64,000 nucleotides of DNA from Bryoerythrophyllum caledonicum (lineage: Eukaryota > Streptophyta > Bryopsida > Pottiales > Pottiaceae): contig OZ020514.1 of the NCBI GenBank assembly GCA_963971425.1, positions 40,833,158 to 40,897,157 on the forward strand, written 5' to 3'. Positions 11,797 to 22,600 of the stretch are shown piece after piece. Numbering within the stretch: the first letter of the stretch is position 1; each line of letters opens with the position of its first letter. A program made the position numbers and the translations under genes. The notes beneath the pieces are model-generated. The model was given only the letters and a program-made list of their open reading frames with translations. It was not told the DNA's origin and did no database searches.

Positions 11797-13143
11797 TCAT
11801 CGTTGGTTGCCCTTCCATGCCCACAAATGCTCGATCAAGTCATTTTTCAATTCAAAGTGTGTATCGTGATCAACTATCTTGTCCATCTCACCTACATACC
11901 TTTTGATGGACAACGGGTGCTGGAGCTGTTGTTCTACTCGACGTTCGATTGATCCAATGAATTCGGAGGTGGATTCGGAGGTGGATTCTTTTAGGTATTC
12001 TTGGTTCAAGTCAGGATATGGTTCCTCATCTTCAATTACCATGTTGTGCAATATCACACATGCAGTCCAAATTGTAATCATCTCAGACTTCTTCCATTGC
12101 CGAGCGGGATTCCTTAAAATTCCCCACCGTTGCCGTAAGACACCGAAGGCACGTTCGATATCCTTTCGGGCGCCTTCTTGTTTCCGGGCATAAAACTTGT
12201 TCTTCTCACCTTCAGGATCTTGAATGGTTTTCATGAACATACTCCAATCTGGATAGATCCCGTCCGCAAGGAGGTACCAATAGTCGTATTTATGATGATT
12301 AACTTGAAATTTAACCGGAGTTGCTTTACCTTTAATATAGTTTACCATCCATGGGCTCCTATCAAGGACATTTATGTCATTGTTAGAGCCAGCCATCCCA
12401 ATGAAAATATGCCAAAACCATAGATTGTACGACGCAATTGCTTCCATAATTATAGATCGCATCCTATCCTTGTCCTGGTATTGTCCGTGCCCAGCCACAA
12501 GGCAATTTTTCCAGTCCCAATGGGTGCAGTCAATAGAACCGAACATTCCGGGAAAGCCCCTTTCCTTGTTGACATGCAGCTGTTTTGTTATGTCCTCTTC
12601 TGTAGGCTGCTTCAAGTACTGATCTCCAAAAACCTTCACCACAGCCGTTACAAACTTCTTGAAACTTTTTTGCGCCGTAGACTCCGCAATGCGGACGTAT
12701 TCATCAATGAAGTCCGCCGCTATGCCACCACTCAAAATAGGAAAGGAGGCAAATACCTTCTGAATAGAAGATAATCCCAACCGATCCACAGCATCCCGTC
12801 TTTGCTTGAAATATGGTTCGTGCTCAATTACAACGTCATGGATTCGTAGGAAGAGGGATTTGCGCATGCAAAAGCGATGGCGAAACAAGGACTCGTAAAT
12901 TGCCCCTTCTTTGAAGTAATCATCCCATATTTGTTCATGTCCTCGAGCATGACCCCTTTCAATGTTTCCTGACTTCCCAGGTCTTGATCCACCGTGTGTC
13001 CTCTCCAAAATTTCTCTACCTTCCTGCTCAAGTGCCTCTTTTGATTCTTGATATACCATATGCAATTCCATCAATTCTTCCAATTCGTCCTCCGTCGACA
13101 TGAAATCCTGCGCCCACTTTAATGTGTCACAACCCATATCCAT
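11797..13143 (-). CDS. PIF/Harbinger transposase (intact, 448 aa)
   Basis: Complete DDE_4-type transposase of PIF-2, with no internal stop. The catalytic triad is visible: GSIDCTHWDWKN (first Asp), MAGSNNDINVLDRS (second Asp) and DIERAFGVLRQRWGIL (Glu), followed by ILHNMVIEDE, all hallmarks of plant PIF nucleases. The N-terminus is acidic (MSTEDELEELMELHMVYQES), then an Arg/His linker, then FRMRKSLFLRIHD-type sequence typical of the pre-catalytic region. The start at 13,143 gives the usual family length and an intact N-terminus; the stop is TGA. It would recognise the GAGCATCTCCA ends with the Myb-like partner encoded upstream on the same strand. It could still be functional, unlike most genes in the window. 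Confidence 0.95.
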   Translation of the reverse strand: MDMGCDTLKWAQDFMSTEDELEELMELHMVYQESKEALEQEGREILERTHGGSRPGKSGNIERGHARGHEQIWDDYFKEGAIYESLFRHRFCMRKSLFLRIHDVVIEHEPYFKQRRDAVDRLGLSSIQKVFASFPILSGGIAADFIDEYVRIAESTAQKSFKKFVTAVVKVFGDQYLKQPTEEDITKQLHVNKERGFPGMFGSIDCTHWDWKNCLVAGHGQYQDKDRMRSIIMEAIASYNLWFWHIFIGMAGSNNDINVLDRSPWMVNYIKGKATPVKFQVNHHKYDYWYLLADGIYPDWSMFMKTIQDPEGEKNKFYARKQEGARKDIERAFGVLRQRWGILRNPARQWKKSEMITIWTACVILHNMVIEDEEPYPDLNQEYLKESTSESTSEFIGSIERRVEQQLQHPLSIKRYVGEMDKIVDHDTHFELKNDLIEHLWAWKGNQR

Positions 13144-13509
13144 TAAAGTGAGTACAAAGTAAGAACAACTTCTCTTACAAAATACACTTTCAGGACTTCT
13201 GAAATATAAAGGTGGAAGTACGATCGAAGTATAAACTATAAAGCTGGAAGAACTTTTAAAATGTGAAATATAATGTGGGAGGTTTGGTAGCTTTCATCTC
13301 TTTATAGCCCTCAAAACATCTCCAAAAGTAAAAGAAATGTTCCTCTTTTACTTTGATTTTGAAAATAAAAGAACCCCAAAAGTAAAGTATTACTAATAGT
13401 AAAATGCAAGCTATGAAAATAATTCATTCAACAAAAGTATATTGGAGAGAAAGTAAAAATATGACAACATTGGTTGCGTAGCCAAAGTGAAAGTAAAAGA
13501 ACCAACACA

Positions 13510-13850
13510 ACATAATAGAATATTTAAAATTAGGTACAATCATTTTGAAGAAGCATGGTATTAGTTCCTTGTACACCAATTTTTAGAGTAGCAAGAGCTG
13601 TAGCATATTTAGACCAATTGTGCAAGGAGTGGAGTTTCAAACATTGCGAATTGACAATGCATTTCTTTGGAAACCTCATATGTTCTACAAAGAGAATCTG
13701 AATGGTCAATACCAATATTTACAACATCTAATGTAATCAGAACTGTGTGGAGTAATAAATATTAAGATCTCTATGTTTTATGTAGACACATTGGAATTTT
13801 TTTGGTATCCTGATCCAAAATTGGTACTGTCCTCTACTCTATCCTAAATC
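13510..13850 (-). repeat. Dispersed repeat R1, copy B
   Basis: Reverse-complement copy of the repeat at 215-720. Shared text includes CCTTGTACACCAATTTTTAGAG, GTAGCATATTTA, GTGCAAGGAGTGGAG and GAATGGTCAATA (compare 55,650-55,790). It lies inside PIF-2, between the transposase and the Myb-like gene. Confidence 0.65.
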
Positions 13851-14158
13851 TGTGTACATTGCAATAGGCTCAAACCAAAATTAAGTAAAACAAAATTAAA
13901 TTTGGTTATATTTAAGACATTTTTTTATTTTCATAAACAAATCTTTATAACACATGCCGCTTTAAACACAAGTTTATTACACTCGCCGAAGTAAACTAAA
14001 ATTTACAGCACATGCCACAACGAACGCAAATTTGTAACACATGTGTGCAATATAGAGTTAAGGGAAAATTTGCTTTGTACAACTACAGATAGCACGAACA
14101 AAGTTGTACAAAACATAATTTGAAGATGTGGTTTAAGCTCTGCAAACAAAAAGTGCGT

Positions 14159-15335
14159 TTAGTACCTTAATTGAAATACATGTTCATAGTTCATTTTCTT
14201 AATCCAAAAGTACATGAGTGTATGGAGAACGCACCTTTCGCTAGGTGCAGCCTCCTCTGCATCCGGACCTGGAGAAAGCGGCAGTGTGATAAGGGGGGAG
14301 GCCCCATCATGTCTACTTCCAGAACTCTGAACATTAAGATTCACGTGAGTTTACATAATATGTGCATGATGAGAGCATTTAAATTGCTTCTAGAATATGT
14401 ACATGAAGTTTGAGAGTGATATATAAGAGGAATTGTACCTGAGAATCTGAGTTGACGTGATCCACCCGGGATCTAGCTTGTAAAGGTTCTGGATCGGCGT
14501 GAACCACCGGAGCGGGAATTTGTACTGTAGAAGCAGCTACTCGGGAAGCACGTAGATCGTCTAAGGCTTGCAAACGGAGTAAAGTATAGAACTCCAGGGA
14601 ATCGGGAGGCATAGTGGACAAATACATTGAGAATAGTTGCATATTCACAGCTCTTTCTTGCAAATTTGTGGCCCTTTCCATCGCCATGGTCCTCCTCTCA
14701 TGCGAGGAAACCATCTTCATTATGGCTGTCTTGAATTGTTCATCAACGTTCAGCTTCTTTGCATCAACCCTTGCAATTGCTTTGGCTTTCTTGTTACCAA
14801 TAGGCCGCTCTAGAGAGTCTGCAGTAGCTTGCACCTGAGATCCCCCACCCTCTTGTTCTTGTGGCACAGAGGAGCTTGAAGTCTTCCTCTTTTCCTGCAT
14901 GAACTATTGCCTCCATTTCTCTTTGTCACGAAGGTACCTCCAACATTCTACGAACTTAACAGGTACCTTCTTCTTTCCACCTCCACCGTCAAATTTGAAA
15001 TACAAATTCTTGGCCTCTTCGATCTCGTCGTCCTCACTCCATCCCGATTTCTTCATGTACTGCACTTGTGCGTAGTAACCTTGGAATTTTGATACGTCCC
15101 TAGCAATCTCCTGCCATTTCGAGTCAAGGCTGTGGGCCGGCCTGGAAGTAATATTGATGCATGGCTCCATGGTCTCGTATGACTTGTGGATTTTCTCCCA
15201 CAAAGAGCCAAGTTTTTGTCCAGTCCCTCGAACAGAATCCTGGGAGGTAGTGATCCAAGCATGACAAAGACGCACGCACTCGGCTTCAGTGAAGTTGGAG
15301 CCCCGGATTGTTTTTAGCGCACTCTCGGCAGCCAT
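14159..15335 (-). pseudogene. Myb/SANT-like PIF-2 partner protein with in-frame TAG
   Basis: Likely DNA-binding partner of the PIF-2 transposase. One frame runs 15,335-14,379 with a single TAG at 14,904-14,906. The first part contains FTEAECVRLCHAWITTSQDS, GQKLGSLWEKIHKSYE, RPAHSLDSKWQEIARDVSKFQG and KKVPVKFVECWRYLRDKEKW, the pattern of plant NAM-associated/Myb-like PIF partners. The second part is Gln/Ser-rich with an NKKAKAIARV basic stretch and a predicted helical C-terminal segment (SSHERRTMAMERATNL). A GT donor at CAG|GTACAA (about 14,438) and an AG acceptor at about 14,330 suggest a final exon coding SSGSRHDGASPLITLPLSPG. It lies upstream of the transposase on the same strand. Confidence 0.75.
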
Positions 15336-15919
15336 CGCAAGAGATCCTACAATAAAGTTGTATCAAAAATAGAATTTCAACCAGAAACAATGGTTGTTGC
15401 ACTAAGAAAAATGAGGTGCTAAACGTCTATAAAAATAGAGATAACATTTGGAAAATAGAAAAAACAAATAATTACATGTCTCTTACTTTTTCAAAATAAT
15501 AGAAACAAAAATTAGGTGCAATATTACTCAAAAGATGTATTTCGTAGGGCACTAAATAGAGTACTAAATGATATTTGAAGGCGGTGCTTCAAATTCAAAA
15601 GAAACGCAGTTGCGTGTGTCAAAGAATTGCTTATGTATTGGAAAAAAAATAAAAATAAAAATTGAAATGCAAAAACAAAGTTCTCACAATGGTCAAAGGA
15701 CATGCGACATTAAATATAAAATTGCATACATAGTTTACAAATAGAGACCCGAGACTTCAAGAAAACCTATTTATGTTCGTTTGACGCAGGAAAGTCTCAA
15801 AATCTTGTTTGACACCAGTTTGACGAAGTTCACTCCAGTTTGATGCAGTTAAATGAAGTTACACTTGTAGTAACTCCAGCTGTGAAAAACCTCCACTAAC
15901 CAATTACACAGCGCCACGT
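15336..15919. other. PIF-2 right subterminal sequence
   Basis: AT-rich, no gene. Near 15,780-15,870 the phrase TTTGACGCAG / TTTGACGAAGTTCACTCCAGTTT repeats three to four times, perhaps a partner-protein binding array. It ends at the hAT target site and continues beyond the hAT at 29,753. Confidence 0.5.
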
Positions 15920-16030
15920 GTCATAAGCACGGTTGTCATAACGGACGTGTTGAGGTGATCGGACGGGACAACCGGACGGGCGGTCCGGACGGCACCGACG
16001 GACGGTTCAGACGGATTGCCCGAAGAGGGC
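15920..16030. repeat. Left terminus of the giant hAT: TSD, TIR and subterminal motifs
   Basis: TSD GTCATAAG at 15,920-15,927, TIR from 15,928, then CGGACGGG, CCGGACGGGCGG, TCCGGACGG, GACGGACGG and CAGACGG in quick succession to 16,016. These are probably transposase-binding subterminal repeats, by analogy with Ac-type hAT elements. Confidence 0.85.
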
Positions 16031-16107
16031 CCAGTAATTTTTTGCAAGTAAGAAATTTTTACTGTGATTGCCACGTCACATACGGACGTGTCACGCCACC
16101 GTGGCAC

Positions 16108-16172
16108 TAGGGCGGGGACGTCACCATGAGGGGCGGAGACATCCCCGCCCCTCATGTAGGCATCTACGCCCC
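16108..16172. repeat. GC palindrome array 1 (near left end)
   Basis: Two units of the family with consensus GGCGGRGACGTCYCCGCC, here partly degenerate (GGGCGGGGACGTCACC and GGCGGAGACATCCCCGCC). It lies between the hAT left end and the 3' end of the transposase. Confidence 0.8.
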
Positions 16173-16389
16173 AGCATCATTGAGCGGAGAGGCCTTAATG
16201 TCTGGAAGCAAAATATGTTTATTACATTAAAAAGTTTCACGATAAAACAACAATTCCCTAATCTCATACTTCCAAACGAAGTAATATCTTGTAGTTATCT
16301 AAGAAACCTTTTTCTCTCCTAGCTTCTTCTATGAATTATCACAACTCTCTTGATTTCGCATACATATATGTAGTTATTTTTCTTGTCCT

Positions 16390-19300
16390 TTAATTATTCA
16401 AACGACCCGATCTGCGCACTCCTTTGGTGGACGGGCCACCCGTAACCGCATCTCGAAGGACGATATCATCATCATCTGGTGCCTCATCGCAATCTGGACG
16501 GTTGTCATCATCAGCTCCTTCACAGCTCTCATTTGAGAATTCTCCATTGCTACCATCTGTAGTCCAAAAGCCTTCTATTTCAGAGTTGTCATTGCGAAGC
16601 TCTACGATTGTTTCACCATCGCAACGCGAGCGTCTGAATTTCTTTCGTCGATGTGCGTGAGGATCATCGCCGTCGGAATTTATGGTTGGGCCGCTGGTAG
16701 GACGAACTGCTCGATTCGGAACAACAAACGCCGGAGTTGTTGAAGAGCGTCCTGGAACATACGTGTCCAAAAACGGTTGTATAACCACGTTTGGATCTCG
16801 TGCCCCTATTCCAAGGAGGGGACGTCTACGATGCCTTGAGGAGGATGCTTCGCCGTTGTTTCTTCCTTCACGGCCTCTAGTCGCTCCACGGCCTCTAGAC
16901 CCTCCACGAGCATTGGTCCTTGCACTCGGTTGTATATATTGACCCATTGGATGAAGAGGCGTCCTTGTAGCGGCCAAAGGGGGTCTGCCATTTCTGGTAG
17001 TAGTAGCGGAAGTGTTTAGATCCATCCCCTCAACGCCTACACTTCGTTGGAAAGGTCCATACATGGCATTTGCCGTTCTAGGAGAAGAGGAATTCCGGGA
17101 AGGCGGCGTTGGTACATTCTAGTCATTGATAACCGTAGGCAACACCACAACCGGAGATGGTTGTGGCTCAAGGTCCTCTGTGAATGCAAAAGCATCATCG
17201 GGGTCTACATATTTCGGGTCAAAATGCTTTCGCTTATTAACAACCCTTTCATTTCTTCGAGTCGTCCCTACAATTGTTGTGTTTACAACATTTGCGTTAG
17301 AGTCTTCTTGAACGACTCCAATGCTATGAAATGATGCACCCATTCCAATAGGGCTTTCTTGGCCATACCGATTTTCAACCGATGCTTGGTTGTTTCGAGT
17401 CGCAGTATTTACTGCGTTCTCTCCCGCTCCGTTGTTGTCGCCATCTCCATTTCCACCACCATAGTCTGATGGGAAATTGTCCTCGTCGCGAACATTCTCG
17501 ACATTGCCCCCCCCGGTTTCAGGCTCTTCAAGGTTAGTCACATTTGGGATGTCGCTCTCTGAGGAAGTAGACAAAGGTTGCACTTCATGAATGCCCTCAT
17601 TTTGAGGAAGATGAGGCGAAGGACTGCGACGAGGACTTTGATTCCAAGGTCCCCAACGACCTTGAGCCAATTCTTCTTCCACATCGTCATCATCTCCGTA
17701 ATAGTTTCTCGTTTCCTCAAGATGATCGGCGCCTTCCGCCCAAAGATTAGGGTGTCCACGGTACTCCAGCGGAGTGCGGGGAGCTGCCATATTGTGCTCC
17801 TCCTCTTCCTCGGCTATCAACACATGAAATTCACGATAAGGTTCACCCACCGGGACCGGCCCCAGGGCATCTGGATCGGAATTCTCCGAGTGAATATTCG
17901 CATCGTACCATCAAACGGGATCGGCCCCTGGTCTTTGGTGAAGGCATCGGCTATTGGTATAAATATACACCAATGACGCAGCCTTTTCTGCCGCTAATCG
18001 ATTTCGGCTCTTGTTGTGGACAAACGAGTACATACTCCAATTTCGTTTGCAAGAGCTAGCTGAACACGTAAGGGCTAGAATTCGAACAACTATTTTAGAC
18101 AATGCCTTGTCTGCGATCCTGGCCTACCATTGGTGGAGCTGAAGCTTTGTCTGGCGGATGTCAGATGCCTCGATAGGGCCATATGGTCCTGTGCCCTCCT
18201 CGTATTGTGTTAACTCATATTGGACGTCCTCATATGAGACTTCCAATACCTCCATCATTTTGCGAACAACCCGATTCAATGCTCTTTGTGCGATTCCGTC
18301 AGCCCTAAGCGCCACATTATCCTTGAGGTACGGATTCAAAAGAGCCCCCGCGTAGTGAACATCGGTAAAAACCATTTGCCACCGGCCATCAAAAGATTGC
18401 TCAAGAGTGGATGCTATGTCAGCTCGTAGAGTAAAGGGTGACTCTCTCAAAGAGTACACGTGTTCTCGCAAATTATGCATCGCGAGCCACGCACGACCCA
18501 TGGCTGGTTCGCGGCCATCAAACACACGCAATGCCTTCAAAACATCCCCAGTCATGTGCACGTACTTCTGACATCGTTGCCAAAAGGCCACATCTTCGAT
18601 GGTGAGCCCCATTGTCGAATGATGGTTTCTAATATGTTTGCACAATTTCTTTGCCCTCTTTATTAAATCTTGAAATTCTTGGACCTTCGCCCAATCTTCC
18701 AACATAAGATCCAATGCATGTGCCAAACACCACTGCTTGTGAATGTGCGGGTATGTGAGAATAATATCATCCATCGCTCCAAGCATGTTGGGAGCATTGT
18801 CTGTACAAATCTGTGTCACATTCTTGGAACCCACCTTCTCAATGTAATTTTTCACTTGGTCCGCTATGTACCGCATGGACTTCTTCTCACCACTGGTGTC
18901 TATGCTCGCCAAGAATACGTCACCAGTGGGGCACGACATCATTAAATTCATGAGGGGCCTCCGGTGGACATCATCCCAACCATCCGTGCATATCGACACC
19001 CCATAATTCTTGATTGCAAAACCAACTTTGGCTTCAAGCTCTTTCTCAATTTGCAACCTCTTAGGTTCAATCAATCTAGCCCTCAACTGGTCATATGTAG
19101 GAGGAGTGTACTCAAACTTTGCCACAGATTTTGCCCTCACTGCATCGATGAATGCTTGATTTCGCGCCACATTAAAAGACACATTCGCTTGATAGAAAAA
19201 AGTCACCCACTTCTCATCAAGTTCCTTCCTCTTTGCAATGTTAAAAGCATCAAGCATCTGTTGCTGATGTAGTTGCCTAGATCTAGTGGAATTCGAGGCG

Positions 19301-19725
19301 GTAAGACCATCCGACACATGTTCGCGGTCGTTTCCTTCAGAGAGATTAGGCACTCCTTCCTGAGGCCCACTTGTTACCCCACCCGCCACATTATTTTGAG
19401 CGTCGGATTGGCTTGAAGTGTCAATAGTTGGTGCCCTCGATGGAGCACTCGGGCCTGAATCTCCGCCATACATGTCCCCGCCCGTCATTCGTTGAGGAAC
19501 AATGTTTCCACAATTGGCAAATCGACTTCACACATAGGGAGGTAGGCTACGACAAATCGACCTCTCTGACTTGGCGCCGTATCTAAAGTGAGCGAACGCA
19601 CGCTCACGTTTGTAGCTAAAAGTATAGTTACAGAAAACACAACTCACTTTGCCCCCGTTGTCACCAAAATTGTACCAAGGTTCCCATTCTTTTGTTTGCT
19701 TTCTTTGACTTCCCATTGCATTCAC
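16390..19725 (-). pseudogene. hAT transposase with BED, DUF659 and hATC regions and a long acidic tail
   Basis: A single frame of 1,111 codons runs 19,725-16,390 without frameshift, broken by four stops: TGA 19,528-19,530, TAG 18,124-18,126, TGA 17,911-17,913 and TAG 17,119-17,121; the frame closes with TAA. Residues about 10-60 (WYNFGDNGGKVSCVFCNYTF, then an AHFRYG histidine) look like a BED-type zinc finger. Residues about 246-320 (CTDGWDDVHRRPLMNLM, GSKNVTQICTDNAPNMLGA) match the DUF659 part of plant hAT transposases, followed by WCLAHALDLMLEDW. The hATC dimerisation motif is CSASSCKRNWSMYSFVHNKS followed by RNRLAAEKAASLVY. About 500 further codons after hATC are acidic, Gly/Asn/Pro-rich and low-complexity, ending in GVRRSGRLNN; this tail is not usual for the family. 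Array 2 lies just upstream of the start. Confidence 0.9.
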
Positions 19726-20012
19726 GGCTTATGCCAAATAATATGCAAGTCCCGTCAGCCAAAATACGGGGCTAGTTATAGTATAGAATCAGGTGAAAAT
19801 GTGAGGTCTAATAGCGCTGGTGCACTACTTGAACCAATTTTTACATCACCTCAGCCGCACACCAGTGCCGCCTGCCATCCAAGTAGACTCGCAAGGAGCT
19901 CAAACTAAATTGAGGTCCAAGGGATAGAGGCCAAGGTGACAAGCGTGACGACAATCGGCCCTCCCCGAACCTTTTATAGACGAGCCAAGAACGGATGGGA
20001 CTTGACGTGCCA

Positions 20013-20304
20013 AGGGCGGGGACGTCTCCGTGCAGGGGCGGAGACGTCCCCGCCCTTACCCAGGCAGGGGCGGGGACGTCTCCACCCCTGCGCGGGTAAG
20101 GGTGGGGACATCTCCGCCCCTGCCCGTGTAAAGGCGGGGATGTCCCCGCCCTTGCATGGGTAAGGGCCGGGACGTCTCTCCACAATATGGCAGGGCGGAT
20201 ACGTGCCCGCCCCTATCCGGGTAAAGGCGGGGACGTCTCCGCCCCACCACGGCAGGGCGGAGACGACCCCGCCCTTACTTGGGTAGGGGCTGGGACGTCT
20301 CCTC
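20013..20304. repeat. GC palindrome array 2
   Basis: About nine degenerate units spaced 30-35 bp, each with a GGCGGGGACGTCTCCGCC-type palindrome separated by TGCCCGGGTAA-like linkers. It lies just 5' of the hAT transposase start (19,725) and also beyond the 3' end of the next gene. The regular spacing and GACGTC core suggest a protein-binding or promoter array; function is inference. Confidence 0.85.
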
Positions 20305-20535
20305 AACTTAGAAGAAGGAGGCCTTTGGGGCATTTTGGGTGCTTAGGCACTCCTCTCCATGAGGAGGGTGGAGGTTTTAATATAAGGTACCTTATTTTTG
20401 GTTCTGACAAGATTGCGACGCACTTAAAATAAGAAGCAGGTTATGTCTACGAAGGAAGGCTTTCGGGAAAGTACTACTTTTGTCCTTTGACCGCATGCTC
20501 TCCAATAATGAACACCTTTATTAGCTTCCTTTTAG
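20300..20535 (+). repeat. Direct repeat D1, copy 1
   Basis: Shared with 21,700-21,965 in the same orientation. Common text includes GAGGCACTCCTC-like sequence, CCATGAGG, TTATTTTTGGTTC, GACAAGAT, GCACTTAAAATAA, TTATGTCT and GGAAAGTAC. With the arrays at 20,013 and 21,545 it forms an array-plus-D1 unit that brackets the 20,740-21,417 gene like a direct duplication. Confidence 0.72.
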
Positions 20536-20739
20536 ATCAAGTAGTGAATAGCATGGGAGCTATGCAAGTCCCCATCCATAACGGGTAGTATAAGCCTCTA
20601 GTAGAATGTAATGTGCAAGTTCTCTAAATAAATTGTACCATTACAAACAAAAAGGATATTTAAAATCATATAATGTTTAGAGCAAAAGTATTGTTCACAA
20701 AATTGATTTGCTACGTCCTAAACCTTTAAATACTCCTAG

Positions 20740-21417
20740 TCAATAGTAACGTTGGTGAAGGGCTCGTTTGGTCCTCCTCAGCCTACCACGTGCTTGTGCC
20801 TTTTCGCTCGCGACTTGGACGTGGGTTCCGTCGGAGTCATCATCTGAACTTGACGTGTCAATATCATAGGTAGGTGTGTCGTCCATCACAGTCATGAACT
20901 TGTCCAATCCACCTTCCGGATACTCGCGCCATCCCATTGGAATTATTCCATTTTCAGGGCGAGGAATTTTTACCTTCCCCGGCATCGACTTCAAAGTGGA
21001 CCAATCCACTATCTTGCCCAACTTCACTTCCGCATGAACACCCCGCGCAATGAAGAGATTTGTTTCGTTGCGTTTGACAAATGGGACGTCATACAACACT
21101 TGGAAAACTTCGATGCATCGGTTTTTAAACGCCTCGTCGATGCAATGTTTCAAGTTTGCCTTGTGGAATTGCCGGTGATAGTTGTGTCGTGCCTCTGAAA
21201 AAGCCTTGTCGATGTGGCACCACTCGATGTAGTTCGCGCAATCATCAAAACTCCATGGCTCCACTACGTCCTCCCAACCTCGAATAGCCAACTTCTCGGG
21301 ATTACGAAGAACGTGCAACCGCTTCCGATGGGCGTTCCCCGCTCGTGCACGGGTCTTGTCTCGCTCCTCCTTGGCCATTTGTCCGGATGAAGACATGGTG
21401 TGCACGTGTGAATGCAA
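20740..21417 (-). CDS. Unrecognised conserved protein, 'WCHIDKAF' family, short copy (225 aa)
   Basis: I do not recognise this family. It is a clear paralogue of the gene at 25,071-26,891: both share KRLHVLRNPEKLA, GWEDVVEPWSFDDCANYIEW, CHIDKAFSEARHNYHRQFHK, AFKNRCIEVFQVLYDVPFVK and HAEVKLGKIVDWSTLK, in the same order. The N-terminus is basic (KEERDKTRARAGNAHRKR) and could bind nucleic acid. The shared block is rich in Trp/His/Cys. This copy stops at RRTKRALHQRYY, soon after the TSSSDDDSDGTHV acidic run, and lacks the coiled-coil and RING-like C-terminus of the other copy. The start at 21,417 or an internal Met (MSSSGQMAKEERDK) fits the paralogue. The upstream 120 bp also match the paralogue's upstream region, so gene and 5' flank were duplicated together. 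The open frame is intact. Confidence 0.75.
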   Translation of the reverse strand: MHSHVHTMSSSGQMAKEERDKTRARAGNAHRKRLHVLRNPEKLAIRGWEDVVEPWSFDDCANYIEWCHIDKAFSEARHNYHRQFHKANLKHCIDEAFKNRCIEVFQVLYDVPFVKRNETNLFIARGVHAEVKLGKIVDWSTLKSMPGKVKIPRPENGIIPMGWREYPEGGLDKFMTVMDDTPTYDIDTSSSDDDSDGTHVQVASEKAQARGRLRRTKRALHQRYY

Positions 21418-21544
21418 AATTCTGGCGTGGATGGATGAATGAAACCTCGCACAACGCCCACATCCAGCTCAATGAAGAGATGGTGGATAGGAGTATGCGA
21501 GGCGGGGACAAATGAGGTCCCCCTCCATTAAAATAGTAATCCGG

Positions 21545-21690
21545 TGGGGGCGGAGACGTCCCCGCCCCTGCCCGGGTATGGGGCGGAGACGTCCTCGCCC
21601 TTGCCTCGGTAGCGGCGGAGACGTCCCCGCCCCTGCCGGGCATGGAGCGGAGACGTCTCCGCCCCACCAGGGCAGGGGCGGGGACGTTTG
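21545..21690. repeat. GC palindrome array 3
   Basis: About five units of the GGCGGRGACGTCYCCGCC palindrome, 130 bp upstream of the 20,740-21,417 gene start. It mirrors the position of array 4 upstream of the paralogue. Confidence 0.85.
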
Positions 21691-21699
21691 CTTGTAAAT

Positions 21700-21965
21700 T
21701 GGGGGGGGTTCGTCCCCACAAAAATTTTCCAAGGAGGTGTTTGAGGCCACTCTTGCTTGGCCGAGGCACTCCTCATCTCCATGAGGCGGGTGCACAATTT
21801 AATATGGGGTGATTTATTTTTGGTTCCGACAAGATCCTAATGCACTTAAAATAACATGCAGATTATGTCTTTCCCTAGTTCTAGAGAGGAAGGCGAAATG
21901 GAAAGTACAACTTTTGTACTTTGACGGCACGCTCTCTAATAAGGAACACCTTTGTGAGTGGCCGA
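21700..21965 (+). repeat. Direct repeat D1, copy 2
   Basis: Second copy of the repeat at 20,300-20,535, following array 3 as copy 1 follows array 2. Confidence 0.72.
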
Positions 21966-22600
21966 AGTGGGCCCTCACTCTTTTTTCTTCATTTTTTCGA
22001 GTTTTCTTCATAGTATTAACCAAATTTTAGCTAAAATTGGTGGTCAACCCACCTATTAGAGTCAAAGTCCTAGATTAATAGGCCTAGTGCCATGATGGGA
22101 CACTAAGTTCCCTATTTTTTCCTCCTCCCTACTAATATACTCAAAAGTGTAGTGGAAGTGGAATGGAAATGAAGAGAAAGATAAAAAATGGGAAGGAAGT
22201 CCTTGGAAAATGACCAAAAATTGAGAAATGGGTAAAAAAAAAATATGGGAAAAAAATTGGAAGAGTGTCTCCTAGCAGGTAGAAGTAGTGGTAAAATTTC
22301 TAGAATTTTCCGAGTTGAATTGCTATTTTATTCTAGGGGTTGACTAGTTGATTGGCGGTTTGACCACTCGGGAAAAATACTTAAGGAACTCCAAAAATGC
22401 TAGGAAAATTTAGGTAGACTAATTAGGGTGCTGGGAGTCCAGCTGTGTGGTTAGTTTTTGAAGTTATAAGTAAACTGCAAATCATCAGTGGATAGTAGTA
22501 GATCTAGTGTAATAGTCTTTAAAAGATCAAAAGGAAAAGAAAAAAAAGGAGAGGAAGAAAAGAAAAGAAGGTGGTTGGGTGTGCTTCCCCATGCACATGC
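21966..22600. other. Spacer without a supported gene
   Basis: AT-rich and purine-rich sequence (runs of GAAAAGAAA near 22,520-22,570). No domain or repeat partner was recognised. Confidence 0.4.
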
